Shown here: positions 54,560 through 63,833 of the stretch, piece after piece
Layout of the letters: every line of letters starts with the position of its first letter
Position numbering within the stretch: position 1 is the stretch's first letter
Assembly (NCBI GenBank): GCA_946902875.1
Contig: OX336351.1
Coordinates: forward strand, 5,802,642-5,866,641
Source: Nematopogon swammerdamellus
Taxonomy: Eukaryota > Arthropoda > Insecta > Lepidoptera > Adelidae
Direction of reading: 5' to 3'
DNA: 64,000 bases
Notes under the pieces: generated by a model
Databases searched by the model: none
Seen by the model: only the letters and a program-made list of their open reading frames with translations
Told to the model about the DNA's origin: nothing
Made by a program: the position numbers and the translations under genes

Positions 54560-54880
54560 AAATTCACTTCCGAGGCATTAAACCTAAACCGAACGACATA
54601 AGAGTCCTAAAGAGGACCTTAACTAGACACTGCAGACCAAATAAACACCTACACCTTAGCGACACACCGGTGTGCAAGTTCTGTATAAAATGATGATGAA
54701 ACGCCCTCACATCCACATCCTTTGTGAATGTGAAGTGCTCATTTACAGCAGAAGCCTTATTCTTGGTGGTTATATTTTTAACCCATGCCAAATGCAGGCC
54801 CTCAAATCTTCAAAGGATATGATTCAGTTTATAGTGGAAATCGGATGACAGTCATTAAAAGATTTTTCCAACAGCATATG
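54560..54880 (+). pseudogene. LINE C-terminus, uninterrupted relative of the transposon target
   Basis: Plus frames read DIRVLKRTLTRHCRPNKHLH, then LSDTPVCKFCIK with stops, then PHIHILCECEVL and LILGGYIFNPCQMQ. The segment ACACCGGTGTGC (54664-54675) is intact here. In the copy split between 42540-42675 and 46897-47100 the same site holds the 4.2-kb element. Confidence 0.8.
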
Positions 54881-55067
54881 TCCGGGTCGTTATTGGTCGG
54901 TGGGGACGTTTTGCCACATCCTCAAGATCTCAAGATCAGTGTAGCCAGCACGATCAAAGGCCGGCATTTCACTGATTCCACAAATAATGCACCCTGAGAA
55001 TAATGTTTTCCTGCATGTCACAGACGAGATAATCAACAAAAAATATTGTTAGAGAAATTATAGAGTT

Positions 55068-55275
55068 TTTTATGGAACATGATTTCAGCTCACCACACAT
55101 TGATGAACGAGATGCCGTGTCTGTGATTCCCTTTGGTTGTGCCGGCTACACTGAACTGGACTAAAAGTGCGAACTGTTTTCATGGCACTTTGAACGGACC
55201 CTCATTCAGTATGGTGACACCAATTCGGACCGGTTAAACCGTACCGTATAGCAAGGAAAAGGGCCTACAGTTTTC
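55068..55275 (-). mobile_element. 5S-headed SINE, body only, diverged
   Basis: TATGGAACATGATTTCAGCT…TGATGAACGAGATGCCGTGT…GCCGGCTACACTGAACTGGA…CATTCAGTATGGTGACACCA…GGGCCTACAGTTTTC. Confidence 0.7.
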
Positions 55276-55490
55276 TTGTTTTTTTTTTGTAACAGATTTT
55301 AGCGGTGTGAAGTCGTGAACCTACCATGATCGTCACAACTGCAAGCAATCTTCATGCATTGTTAATTCAGCATTTTAATATAGGCCCAATTGAGGGGAGG
55401 CAAATAATGCTCTGATTGTCAATGGTTACACTAATCTTAGGATTATGTGATTATATAATATATCAAACTTGTAATTAAAACCCAAGGAAC

Positions 55491-55603
55491 GTTTTTTATG
55501 GAAACTGACATGGTTGTCCGTGATGTCAGCCTATAACATCTTGATGAACTAGGTGCCATGTCAGCGCCTCCCTTCGGTCGTACCGGCTACACTGAACTGG
55601 ACA
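55491..55603 (-). mobile_element. 5S-headed SINE, 3' fragment
   Basis: TTTTTTATGGAAACTGACAT, CCGTGATGTCAGCC, GATGAACTAGGTGCCATGTC, GTACCGGCTACACTGAACTG; breaks off into a small palindrome (55611-55665, TTTATTCCAGGAGTCCAC and its complement). Confidence 0.75.
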
Positions 55604-56580
55604 GATTGCAATTTATTCCAGGAGTCCACAACCAAGTAGTGGATTCCTGGAATAAATTACCTCAAGAAGCATATTGCTATCTCAGTGAACGGTTTTAATA
55701 ATCAGTTAGACAAACTCTTTATTAATAATGAAATAAAAAAAATTTTTTAACAAATAGTTTTTTTAACAATAACAAAAAATTATAATAAAAAAATTGTTTT
55801 TGTGAGAATCAAATACACTCAACACAAGAAGTACACACGTCAGCTAGTGTATACGGATAAAGAGAAAGAGATTTAAACATTTCGGCTAGATAATCTTAAG
55901 GTTACCGGAATCTGTGGATAAATCGTTATTCCCGCAACTGGGCCTAAGATATTGTCAATAATAACCTTATTACTCTAGGATTAGTACATCAAATAAAATA
56001 AAAATTTTATACTAAATAATAGCCAATTTCTATGGTGCGAGTTAAAATTTTAAATCAGGTGTTAGTCACAATAGCATGGGTGAGAAAGTCGAGTTAAAAA
56101 CGTTCAAATTTCTCAAAATGACTACTTACATTGCCAATTGTCGAAATGTACATTAAAAGTATTCGAATTCTCTTGTATCCATCAGTTCTTGTACTGAATC
56201 AAGACTTCTTGCAACACTGAACACTGGTGGTGTGGTTTACACCGACAGAAAATAGTAGAAAAACATTATAAATTTTTCATTTATTTTAAGAACCTACACA
56301 GAATATTAACCTCACACTCAGGGCCGCCTCGTTCGTTCGAAGTACTCTTTCTCTGTCACTCCGATGACACGACTGCGTGCGTGTAGGTAGGTAGGCATAT
56401 TCCGCTTTCCCGGTGTGATAGCGACACAGCGCCGTCATACTAATATTTAACAGTGCCATCTTTTTTGCTCGCCTTAAGGATATCGTAATATTATTCAGCC
56501 TATAATGGTCCTTTGATAATGGAATTAACTGGATAATCATATCAACTGTGTCATTCATAAGTTCTTAAAATATAAATCAA
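55604..56580. other. Intronic sequence, no gene seen
   Basis: The small inverted repeat at 55611-55665 is the only structure. The rest is AT-rich. A minus-strand frame at 56286-56558 has no recognisable domain. Confidence 0.4.
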
Positions 56581-56739
56581 CTAGATTTTGCCCGCGGCTT
56601 CGCTCGCATAGCCTATGCCAATCCTGAAGGTCCATTCTAAATATTGGTCAAAGAATTTTTTAAATCGGTTGAGTATTTTCGGAGATTACCTCCTACATCC
56701 AAACTTAAAAACTTTACCACTTTATAATATTAGTTTAGA
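56581..56739 (-). mobile_element. Short non-autonomous Helitron
   Basis: On the minus strand it begins TCTAAACTAATATTATAAAG and ends GCCGCGGGCAAAATCTAG before a T. Start and end are Helitron-like; the 5' flank is T rather than the usual A. Confidence 0.65.
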
Positions 56740-57207
56740 AGTTTAGATATAGGTAGGTATATACATAAAGAGGTAAATAAGTGGGTGGATCAACTTTTTC
56801 TTCTAACGTAAAAACCAGTTGCAAAGTCAAATAAAAAAAAATGTTAATTGCAATTTATTAATTAGTTGAAAATCAATAAGTAAGTATACAATACTTAGGT
56901 TTATATATAAACAATTGAAAAAAAAGTAGAGAACTATTCAAAATAAAAAATTCACGAAATTTTTAGGGGTGACCCAGGGGACAATTGTGTCCCCAGTTTT
57001 GTATGGAAAAGAGAGGTCGTCCTCAGGGTAACCAATATTTAAAAAAAAATACTCAAAATTCTCTGTGCAGCTTCTTTCGTATTGATCAATTACTTATCTG
57101 AGAGTTGCTGTAACTATTAAAATAAGGTGAATTTATCAAGGTAATATCCTTTTTTCAGACAGATACCAAAAAGAAGAAAAAGTTGATCCACCCAAATACA
57201 TACACAT
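56740..57207. other. Intronic sequence, no gene seen
   Basis: AT-rich. ACTTTTTCTTCTAACG (56800) and AAGAAGAAAAAGTTGATCCA (57170), together with GTGGATCAACTTTTTC near 56788, form an inverted pair (TGGATCAACTTTTTCTTCT / AGAAGAAAAAGTTGATCCA). 56786-57190 may therefore be a MITE of about 400 bp. Confidence 0.45.
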
Positions 57208-57369
57208 ACAGTTGCCGGCAGCAAATAATGCGTGTCTAGCTTTAGAAAGAGACTATCTGGTTGTAGAGCGTCGTCGCTGTCGCACGGAGACGCGAGAGTT
57301 CGTGCGACAGGAACAATGATCTACAACTTTCTAAAGCCCGACACGCATTATTTGCTGCCAGGAACTGCA
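57208..57369. mobile_element. CTTTAGAAAGAGAC-family MITE, complete palindrome
   Basis: ACAGTTGCCGGCAGCAAATA…CGTGTCTAGCTTTAGAAAG and the inverted CTTTCTAAAGCCCGACACG…TATTTGCTGCCAGGAACTG. The inner arm is GTCGCACGGAGACGC…GTTCGTGCGAC. Most complete of four copies. Confidence 0.8.
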
Positions 57370-57586
57370 CATTATACATACATACATATACATACATATG
57401 AATGTGAGTGGGTCACACATTAATATATGCATTTATTTCTAGTCATCAGATTCCCATTTCATACTATAGAATAATAATGTTTGCTTTTATCTAGCTACGT
57501 GGCTCATTATCGTGCAAAATTTATGTGAACACCTATTCTACATATAAACACGTAAAATATAATAAATAATAACTAATAATCAAATA

Positions 57587-58121
57587 AAGCTAAGCGCAAA
57601 TTGGCGCGATCAGGGCGATCACGGCGGTAGCGGTGGCGGTGGCGATCAGATAGGTTATAAGCAATTGTGTGTGCAAGCGCACACTGGCGCGGGCGATCGC
57701 TGCACGCGTGCGGTCAGTGCGCGGTCCGGTCGCGGCGGTGGCGGCGGTGGCGATCAGATCGCGCCTGCAGCATCTGATCGCGTGATAATCATAGGAACTG
57801 ACGAAAGAATGGAGGAAATAATTATAGACGAGGACTACAAGCACTCAATTCTATACAATACTGCTCACACGGAATTAAAAAAAAGTGAAATTTTTAAAAG
57901 TAAAACAAAAGTAAAAAAAAAAGGAAAATTTAAGATAAAAAAAAAAGTAAAATTTCTTCAATTTTGTAGTTAGAAGTACGAAAATTACGCAACCACCGCG
58001 GCACCACCGCCGTCGAATCTGGACGCTCTGATCTGCGCGACTTTTGAACGCCACCGCCACCGCTACTTTGCCCGCCACCGCTATGACCGCCACCACCGCG
58101 CCAATTTGCGCTTAGCTTTAA
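57587..58121. mobile_element. Inverted-repeat element with G-rich subterminal repeats and a Lys-rich ORF
   Basis: The left end AAGCTAAGCGCAAATTGGCG and the right end CGCCAATTTGCGCTTAGCTT are perfect inverted repeats, flanked by TA-containing sequence. Inside both ends lie GCGGTGGCGGTGGCG-type repeats in opposite orientation. The plus frame 57665-57973 includes MEEIIIDEDYKHSILYNTAH and a Lys-rich end (KKKGKFKIKKKVKF); its function is unknown. Probably a non-autonomous DNA transposon (Harbinger or mariner type), in the IDH3A intron. Confidence 0.6.
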
Positions 58122-58269
58122 GCTTACAATTTAAAAGCCAATAAAAAATTATATTTAAAATAATCATTAATTAAAATATCCTGTAAAATGTTTAACCCCA
58201 AAACTGTCACCTCGACTGCTGCCACTACAGTCTAGCTTGAGGGAGTGCGAGCGAGTGAAGGGTACTGAC

Positions 58270-58383
58270 CGACTCGAAGAGAGCTCCGTTCTTGCCGATG
58301 TTGCCGGAGGCCGTGAGGCCGAGACCGCCGATGAGACCGGAGCACATGTCCGACATGATGTCGCCGTACAGGTTCGGCATCAC
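58270..58383 (-). CDS. IDH3A: IDH3A internal exon, metal-binding loop; splices to either last exon
   Basis: 38 codons, phase 0 at both ends. Acceptor TTGCGACAACAG| then [20 protein letters not shown]; ends GKNGALFES before donor |[16 protein letters not shown] carries the two aspartates that, with the one in the previous exon (YLDTV), coordinate the catalytic Mg/Mn ion and isocitrate in this family; [12 protein letters not shown] is the following conserved glycine-rich segment. The next residues (VHGTAP…) are supplied by 51881-52105 or 39798-40025. The acceptor has a poor pyrimidine tract: 28 nt upstream lies the poly(A) end of a sense-oriented SINE. Confidence 0.96.
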
Positions 58384-58425
58384 CTGTTGTCGCAACATAT
58401 TCATTTTTATTTCTTTTTTTTTTTT

Positions 58426-58804
58426 TATGGAAGCTGACACAGTTGGCTACATCACCTACAACATCCGTGATGTCAGCCCATAACACCAGGTGAACTAGGT
58501 GCCACGTCAGTGCTTCCCTTCGATCGTGCCGGCTACACTGAACTGGACGGAAAACACAAACTATTTACATCTAGCCGTTTCGATCGACGTTTCATTCAGT
58601 GCGGTGGTACCGACCCGGGCGTTTGAACCCTACCACCAAGTAAGGTAAGAAGGGAAGGGGCCTACAGTTTAACGTGGAATCCGAACCACGGTCAGCCTCC
58701 AACGGTTGAGCAGTCACCCATCCAAGTACTGACCGCGCTCAGCGTTGCTTAACCATCAATATCGATAGTCGACTGTCTGCACCACTGAGCTATCGAGGCT
58801 GACG
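58426..58804 (-). mobile_element. 5S-headed SINE, full length, next to an IDH3A exon
   Basis: Plus reading: T-run 58414-58427, GACACAGTTGGCTACATCAC, CATCCGTGATGTCAGCCC, CATTCAGTGCGGTGGTACCG, CACCCATCCAAGTACTGACC, GCACCACTGAGCTATCGAGG. It is in sense orientation relative to IDH3A, so its poly(A) run is transcribed just before the acceptor of 58270-58383. Confidence 0.95.
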
Positions 58805-59309
58805 AAGTTCTCTAGTTAAATAGGGCTTTAGCCGCCTAACGACTATGCCAGCCCCATTGTAACTACTAAACAATTCTCCAAACCATCTCTAGCGTCTGAG
58901 GGCTAGAGATGCTTGGAAAAATGTAGTCAGTATTTTGAATTTTTCCATCATACACCCAGCACCCTATATACATAAATAGTCTAAGCATAAAATAAATAAA
59001 ACAAAATGTAAACTTCTTTTATTTCATTCCCTTATCCCTTTGTTGGGACATCCAAATGTTTTGTAAATATTTTTTTTTATGTCACAATTCCTTTAATTAT
59101 AAGAATAAGAATAAGATTTATTTTCACTATAACTTAACCTAGTTTACATTTTTTTTTCTTACAAACTATAATAATTACGCTCTGGGCTTAAACTAGAAAT
59201 TGTACTTATTGTCCTGTCTCTCACGCTGGGATACCCTGTGTTGTGAGAGGCAGGGTCTTTCACCATTAGGTTCTAGTTAGCATATTACTTATACGATTTT
59301 ATAAATATT
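58805..59309. other. Intronic sequence, no gene seen
   Basis: AT-rich. TTGTTGGGACATCCAAATGT…TTATGTCACAATTCCTTTAA at about 59040-59095 recurs at about 59908-59965, flanking the two family-P repeats (a ~55-bp direct repeat). Confidence 0.5.
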
Positions 59310-59542
59310 ACAAGCTGTGCCCGCGGCTCCGCCCGCTCTCATATTTCACTTCACTGCTAACCCCATAAGCCATTTAGCGTGATAGTAAGTAGCCTATAGT
59401 TGATGGGAAGAATCAAGCTATCCGTAGAATGTTTTTTTATTAAAATCGGTTCAGTGGTTCTCGAGTTATAAGCGGACAGACAGACATACACTCAGACACT
59501 CAGACACTCAGACAGAAAGCAGACGTTGGATTTTATTATAGG
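59310..59542 (-). mobile_element. Helitron-like repeat, family P, first of two in tandem
   Basis: ACAAGCTGTGCCCGCGGCTC…GTGGTTCTCGAGTTATAAGC…ATTTTATTATAGG, with a CACTCAGA triplication near 59490-59512. Confidence 0.7.
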
Positions 59543-59544
59543 TA

Positions 59545-59767
59545 TAGCTGTGCCCGCGGCTCCGCGCGCTCTCATATTCGACTTCACTGCTAACCTCATA
59601 AGCCATTCAGCGTGATAGTAAGTAGCCTATAGTTGATGGGAAGAATCAAGCTATCCGTAGATTTTTTTTTTATTAATATCGGTTCAGTGGTTCTCGAGTT
59701 ATAAGCGGACAGACAGACATACACTCAGACACTCAGACAGAAAGCACACGTTGGATTTTATTATAGG
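59545..59767 (-). mobile_element. Helitron-like repeat, family P, second of two in tandem
   Basis: Head-to-tail with the preceding copy, starting AGCTGTGCCCGCGGCTCCG. Most landmarks are identical. Such tandems can arise by repeated insertion at the AT-rich end or by read-through replication. Confidence 0.7.
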
Positions 59768-60164
59768 TAAGGATAATTAGGCATAGATGTTTTAGTATAC
59801 AAACATTTCATGTACCTACGTATTTTTATAAACGATTTACATGAGAATTTTATTATATTTATTATAAGGTTTTATGTAATGTATCTAAGTAGAAAATGTG
59901 TATCACTTTGTTGGGACATCCAAATGTTTTGTTAAATTATTTTTTTATGTCACAATTCCTTTAATTAATGCCAAGCTGTCCTGCGGCAGCCTCCTTTTCA
60001 GTCTCCGGGGTATCCTGTCACTCATCAAATTCTTGGCTTAAATAATTTAAATAATAATATAAAAATATTTTATAGTTTTTCCTAAATGTAAGATCTTTAC
60101 TGATTTATAAGTTTACTATATATTTATTAATTTAATATTTATAACATACATACATACATATCAC
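59768..60164. other. Intronic sequence, no gene seen
   Basis: Contains the second copy of the TTGTTGGGACATCCAAATGT direct repeat (about 59908-59965); otherwise AT-rich. Confidence 0.5.
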
Positions 60165-60400
60165 ACACGCTGAATCCCGACAATCGGGGTAAGCAGAGTA
60201 ATCGGTGTTGTGCTGCAAGAACTCTGGTAAATTACAGCACAACACCGACCACCACGTTTCGCAAAGAATTCGAAAAAGCTTCAATGGATAAAGCAGCAAG
60301 TAAGGCACGAGGACCCACCTGCTGCATGACTCGGTGGAATTCCCGTGCCAAGGTGAGAGATGGCGACCCTGTCGCCCTTTAGCACGACATCTTGTCCTTT
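60165..60400 (-). mobile_element. R1L dispersed repeat
   Basis: GAATCCCGACAATCGGGGTA, stem CGGTGTTGTGCTG…CAGCACAACACCG, GGCACGAGGACCCACCTGCT, CTCGGTGGAATTCC, GTCGCCCTTTAGCACGACAT; truncated before the CGCCTTTTACGACA part. It ends about 85 bp from the donor of the IDH3A exon at 60486. Confidence 0.8.
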
Positions 60401-60485
60401 GTATTTATAACTGTATGTTTATTTAAAATTAATTAAGAAAATAAGAACTATTAAATAAATATGAGGAAAAGAATGGGTAACTCAC

Positions 60486-60621
60486 CAATACGTCAAACTT
60501 GGAGGGGTCCTGCACCATGTTCAGGCAGACAGTGTCGAGGTAGCGCTCCTCGAACTTGATATCGGGGTATTTGTTGGCCATGTCGCGACAGCACCGCAGG
60601 AAGAGTCCGTCCGACATTCGC
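60486..60621 (-). CDS. IDH3A: IDH3A internal exon, first metal-ligand segment
   Basis: 136 bp: G completing the split ATG, then 45 codons from [20 protein letters not shown] to DPSKFDVL. Acceptor TTGCCTGAAG|G and donor [28 protein letters not shown] contains the Asp that joins the catalytic metal site and the Asn-Met-Val block typical of IDH3 alpha subunits. The KANIM-RMSDGLF junction with exon 61998-62213 is exactly that of the family. The next intron (2.1 kb) contains two family-P repeats, R1L and a SINE. Confidence 0.97.
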
Positions 60622-60774
60622 CTTCAGGCAAAATATGTTTGTTTTTTATTTATAGAAAACAGGACATATAAGGAGACTGAAGCGTCAAACAATAGCAAAC
60701 CTGCACAATGGTTACAACAAAAGCCATCTTCAGTAAAGGGGGGAATACTCAAGGGATGATCCACCCTACATTGT

Positions 60775-60857
60775 GTTCGCAATCCCCGCATACGACCGAA
60801 TGTCTATGGGCGTCGTTAGACACATTATGGGTGGCTCGGCGCCGCATGTCGCGAATT
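60775..60857 (+). mobile_element. CR1-like LINE 3' tail
   Basis: GCAATCCCCGCATACGACCG, ATGTCTATGGGCGTCGTTAG, GGGTGGCTCGGCGCC, the reverse complement of the tails at 33841, 37263 and 51185. Confidence 0.65.
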
Positions 60858-60934
60858 TGTTGAGATGTTCAAACAAATCAATCAAAAAATTTCATTGTGG
60901 ATAATCTATGTACCTACATAGATAGAGGAAAAAA

Positions 60935-61140
60935 AACTGTTTAAAAAAAACACAGAACCGACTTCAAACCCTAAAAAGTATTAAATAATAATTTTTATCT
61001 TGAGTAGAAGGCGGTACAAAAGCACAAAATGGTCCATCTACAGGTGTGGTTTTGTACCGCCATCTACTCAAGATCAAATAATTATTTAGGTAATACTTTT
61101 TAGGGTTTGAAGTCGGTTCTATGTTTTTTTTAAAACTGTT
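60935..61140. mobile_element. Hairpin-forming ACCGACTTC-type element
   Basis: Left ACAGAACCGACTTCAAACCC…TTGAGTAGAAGGCGGTACAA, right TTGTACCGCCATCTACTCAA…GGGTTTGAAGTCGGTTCTAT; arms ~90 bp with small gaps. A further ACCGACTTC-family piece (GAATTGAGAACCTCCTTC…GAAGTCAGTTG) lies at about 61190-61437. Confidence 0.7.
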
Positions 61141-61563
61141 TTTTTATTTCACTCTTTTCAGTAATATCACATAATATTAAAATCGCTTGACGGGAAGTGG
61201 GTTATTGAAAAATTCCTTAGTGTGAAAGTGTTCATGCCTTAATTTCCCACCCTTAGCGGTGGTATTCTTTCAAAAAATTTATGAAAGGACCACCCCTGAG
61301 ATATACCCTACTCATAAAAAAAAGAATCATTAAAATCGGTTGAGAATTGGCGGAGAAATCAGGTAACATACACACAAAAAAAAAATACTGACGAATTGAG
61401 AACCTCCTTCTTTGTTTTGGAAGTCAGTTGAAAAATTATGCTTGCTCTTCTGCTGTTTTCATGCAATTTTTGAATGAGTTACTTAGAATTCGCTGCACGC
61501 GGCACACCGGTTGAAAACCCCTGACATAGGCCATAGAGAAAGAAGCGATAGACAAGTAGATCT

Positions 61564-61970
61564 AAGCGGCGGGTGGCCGAGTGGTTTGGGCATTCGCTTC
61601 TCATGCGAGAGGTCCGCGGTTCGAATCCGGTCGGCGTGTACCAATGACTTTTTTCTGACGAAAAAATTTACGTGCATACCTACACCTGCTGCTTCACCGT
61701 TCGGAACCGGTGTAAAACTATAGGTCCCTTCCCTTGCCCCTTACTAGGTGGTAGGCTCAAATTGTAGCCGACTGGGTTTGTACCACCGTACTGGATGTAA
61801 GATGGCCGCATAGCAGCTTCGGTTGTGTTCTCCTCTAGTCCAGTATAGCCAGCAATCCAGGGAAGTCTCCGGTATGACACCTACCTTCTCGGAGGTGATA
61901 TTGGCTGGTCGGAGCATGCGCTTTGGCCCCTCCGACTCAGCCACCCATACCGGATCACATAAAAAAAAAT
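61564..61970 (+). mobile_element. tRNA-headed SINE, best-preserved copy
   Basis: GCGGCGGGTGGCCGAGTGGT (A-box), GCGGTTCGAATCCGGTCGGC (intact B-box), linker, shared body, 3' part and A-run at 61962-61970. It lies antisense to IDH3A; its tail is 27 nt from the donor of the exon at 61998. Confidence 0.95.
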
Positions 61971-61997
61971 TGATCTCTAAGAAAAAAGAGTACTGAC

Positions 61998-62213
61998 ATG
62001 ATGTTGGCCTTGTGGACGGCGGTGACCTTAGTGCGCTTGTTGTCGCGCGCGTACTGGAACGCGAAGTCGGCGACGCGCTTGCTCGCGTCCTCCGTGATGA
62101 GCTTGATGGACTGCACAACGCCGTCCACGATCTCGTGCTCGATGCCAGAGTACTCGCCCTCCGTGTTCTCGCGGATCGTCACCACGTCCACGTTGTCGTA
62201 TAGAGTCTTGATG
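61998..62213 (-). CDS. IDH3A: IDH3A internal exon, catalytic Arg/Tyr/Lys segment
   Basis: 216 bp: C completing a split codon, 71 codons from [20 protein letters not shown] to VHKANI, then AT of the split Met. Acceptor GTATGTTCCAG|C; donor [23 protein letters not shown] includes the Arg that binds isocitrate and the Tyr of the catalytic pair; VHKANIM includes the catalytic Lys. [15 protein letters not shown] is the characteristic IDH3 alpha sequence after it. The exons before it (presequence and N-terminal half) are not in the window, as no further matching frame lies between 62214 and 64000. Confidence 0.97.
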
Positions 62214-62389
62214 CTGGAACATACAATTCGTGGAATATTTACTACCCGTCGGGAATATCTAGGCACCTCGAAAGAATGCGCTTCCCCGCCCTGCGCCGCA
62301 CTTCACCTTTTTCTTTTGATGTCATTCAAATTTAATTGTTTAGAATTTACCTACATGCAGTTCAGTTCTACTAGTTTAGCATGCAAGTT

Positions 62390-62739
62390 TTTTTTTTTTT
62401 TCTTCTCTCCGTGCTCCATCTGTCATCAGCTTTATAGCCTTTATCAGATTCGTTGCATGTAATTTTCTTTTTGGAAGCTGCTGTCCATCAACTACAGCTT
62501 CAACTTTAATTGTGCAGCAGGATTACAACTGCTCGGCCGGTACATTTTGCCGCTTTAGTCGCGACACTACGTTTGTTCTGTCCAATAAGCCCACCGCCAG
62601 AGTATTTACGTGCTGCTGGAGGCGGATCTTGTATTTTATTGACCGTTTCTGGATTTCCTCCTTTACAGTTGGAAATTCTAGGTATTGGCGGATCTCATCA
62701 TTCCGAGAGAACCATGGGGCTTTGCTAATACATCGCAGG
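62390..62739 (-). mobile_element. 5'-truncated Jockey-type LINE with 45-bp target duplication
   Basis: A T-run at 62388-62403 marks the poly(A) end on the minus strand. The minus frame reads KAPWFSRNDEIRQYLEFPTV then KEEIQKRSIKYKIRLQQHVN and ends VSRLKRQNVPAEQL-stop. PW-VRN…P-VKEEI…Y--RL-QH-N is the C-terminal signature of Jockey reverse transcriptases. Direct repeats 62345-62389 and 62740-62784 (TTTACCTACATG.AGTTCAG…) differ at about 2-3 sites and are the target duplication. Confidence 0.88.
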
Positions 62740-62829
62740 ATTTACCTACATGTAGTTCAGTTCTACTAGGTTAGCATGCAAGTTAGTCATTTAGTTTTTG
62801 TTAACGGTGGAAGATAACTATGCACCAAA

Positions 62830-62945
62830 TGCACCGTGTGGGGTCGGTACTTGTACCGTGTGGGGTCGGTACTTAAAAAGAATAGCCGCACTGCATCTCT
62901 CCCCGTCGCATGTCGTAAAAGTCGACTAAGGGATAAGAAAATTCG
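62830..62945 (+). mobile_element. R1L end with internal duplication, abutting a SINE
   Basis: The 22-bp TACCGTGTGGGGTCGGTACT occurs twice in a row, followed by GCACTGCATCTCTCCCCGTC and AAAGTCGACTAAGGGATAAG. Unlike 341 and 37514 it is followed by a SINE with its own 5S head. Confidence 0.7.
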
Positions 62946-63327
62946 TCAGCCTCGGTAGCTCAGTGGCGCGGTTGGTTAGTCAACTGTTATTAAGCAACGC
63001 TGAGCGCGGTCAGTGTTTGGATGGGTGACCGCTCGACCGTTGGAGGCTGACCGTGGTTCGGATTCCACGTTAAACTGTAGGTCCCTTCCCTTCTTACCTT
63101 ACTAGGTGGTAGGGTTTATCCCGGCCGGGTTGGTACCACCGCACTGAACGAAACGTCGGTCGAAACGGCTATGTAAATAGTTCGTGTTTTGCGTCCAGTT
63201 TAGTGTAGCCGACATGAAACGAAGGGAAGCACTGACATGGCACCTAGTTCACCCTGTGTTATGGGCTGACATCACGGATGTTGTAGGTGAAGTAGCCAAC
63301 CGTGTCAGGTTCCATAAAAATAAAAAA
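62946..63327 (+). mobile_element. 5S-headed SINE, full length
   Basis: TCAGCCTCGGTAGCTCAGTG, TTATTAAGCAACGCTGAGCG and CGGTCAGTGTTTGGATGGGT (5S-like), GTGGTTCGGATTCCACG, shared body, GAAGTAGCCAACCGTGTCAG and an A-rich tail from 63315. Confidence 0.92.
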
Positions 63328-63339
63328 AATCTTGATGAA

Positions 63340-63470
63340 ACTATTTTCACCAAAAAGTACTATAAAATGACTGAATCTGTGAAAAAGTTTCAGAGCTTTT
63401 CGTTGTCAAATATGGACCCATTTCGAACCCTGAAGTTACGAAATCCTATCCTGAAACAGCCTGTACAGAG
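63340..63470 (-). mobile_element. Fragment of the 518-bp mariner-type MITE
   Basis: TTTTCACCAAAAAGTACTAT, AAAATGACTGAATCTG, AGCTTTTCGTTGTCAAATAT and CCTATCCTGAAACAGCCTG match the left part of 30346-30863 inverted. The outer end is at about 63469, followed by TA. Confidence 0.75.
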
Positions 63471-63749
63471 AATAGATTGGAAACTCTTTATTACACACAA
63501 TTTAAAGAAGAACATAAGAAATAAGAAATACAGGAGTGCACAAAGACGGACTTATTACTGCAAGTGATTTCTTCCAGCCAACCTTTGGGTGATGGATGAG
63601 GAATAAAATAATAGAGAAAGAAGGAGAGAGGGTATTGCAAGCGAAAGGGAGGAGGAATACATGTTTAATTTTTATTAATATACCTGCATGTAAGATACAC
63701 ACCTATTTATACAATACATAAAATACAAGCAGCATATTCTACTCAATAT

Positions 63750-63823
63750 AGAGCTGCTTCGATCGACATTGCATTCAGTATGCAGTGGTATCGACCAGGG
63801 CGGGTGTAACCTTACCTAGTAAA
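63750..63823 (-). mobile_element. 5S-SINE body scrap
   Basis: GATCGACATTGCATTCAGTA…GGTATCGACCAGGGCGGGTG…CTTACCTAGTA. Nothing else recognised between 63480 and 63833 apart from low-complexity GA-rich sequence at 63610-63655. Confidence 0.65.
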
Positions 63824-63833
63824 ATAAAATAGA

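Noticed and set aside
61566..61640. A functional tRNA gene (intact A- and B-box)
   Set aside because: No cloverleaf with matched acceptor and anticodon stems can be drawn with confidence, and the sequence always continues into the SINE linker and body.
62028..62222. A frame with many Arg/His codons over the IDH3A exon
   Set aside because: Shadow frame of exon 61998-62213.
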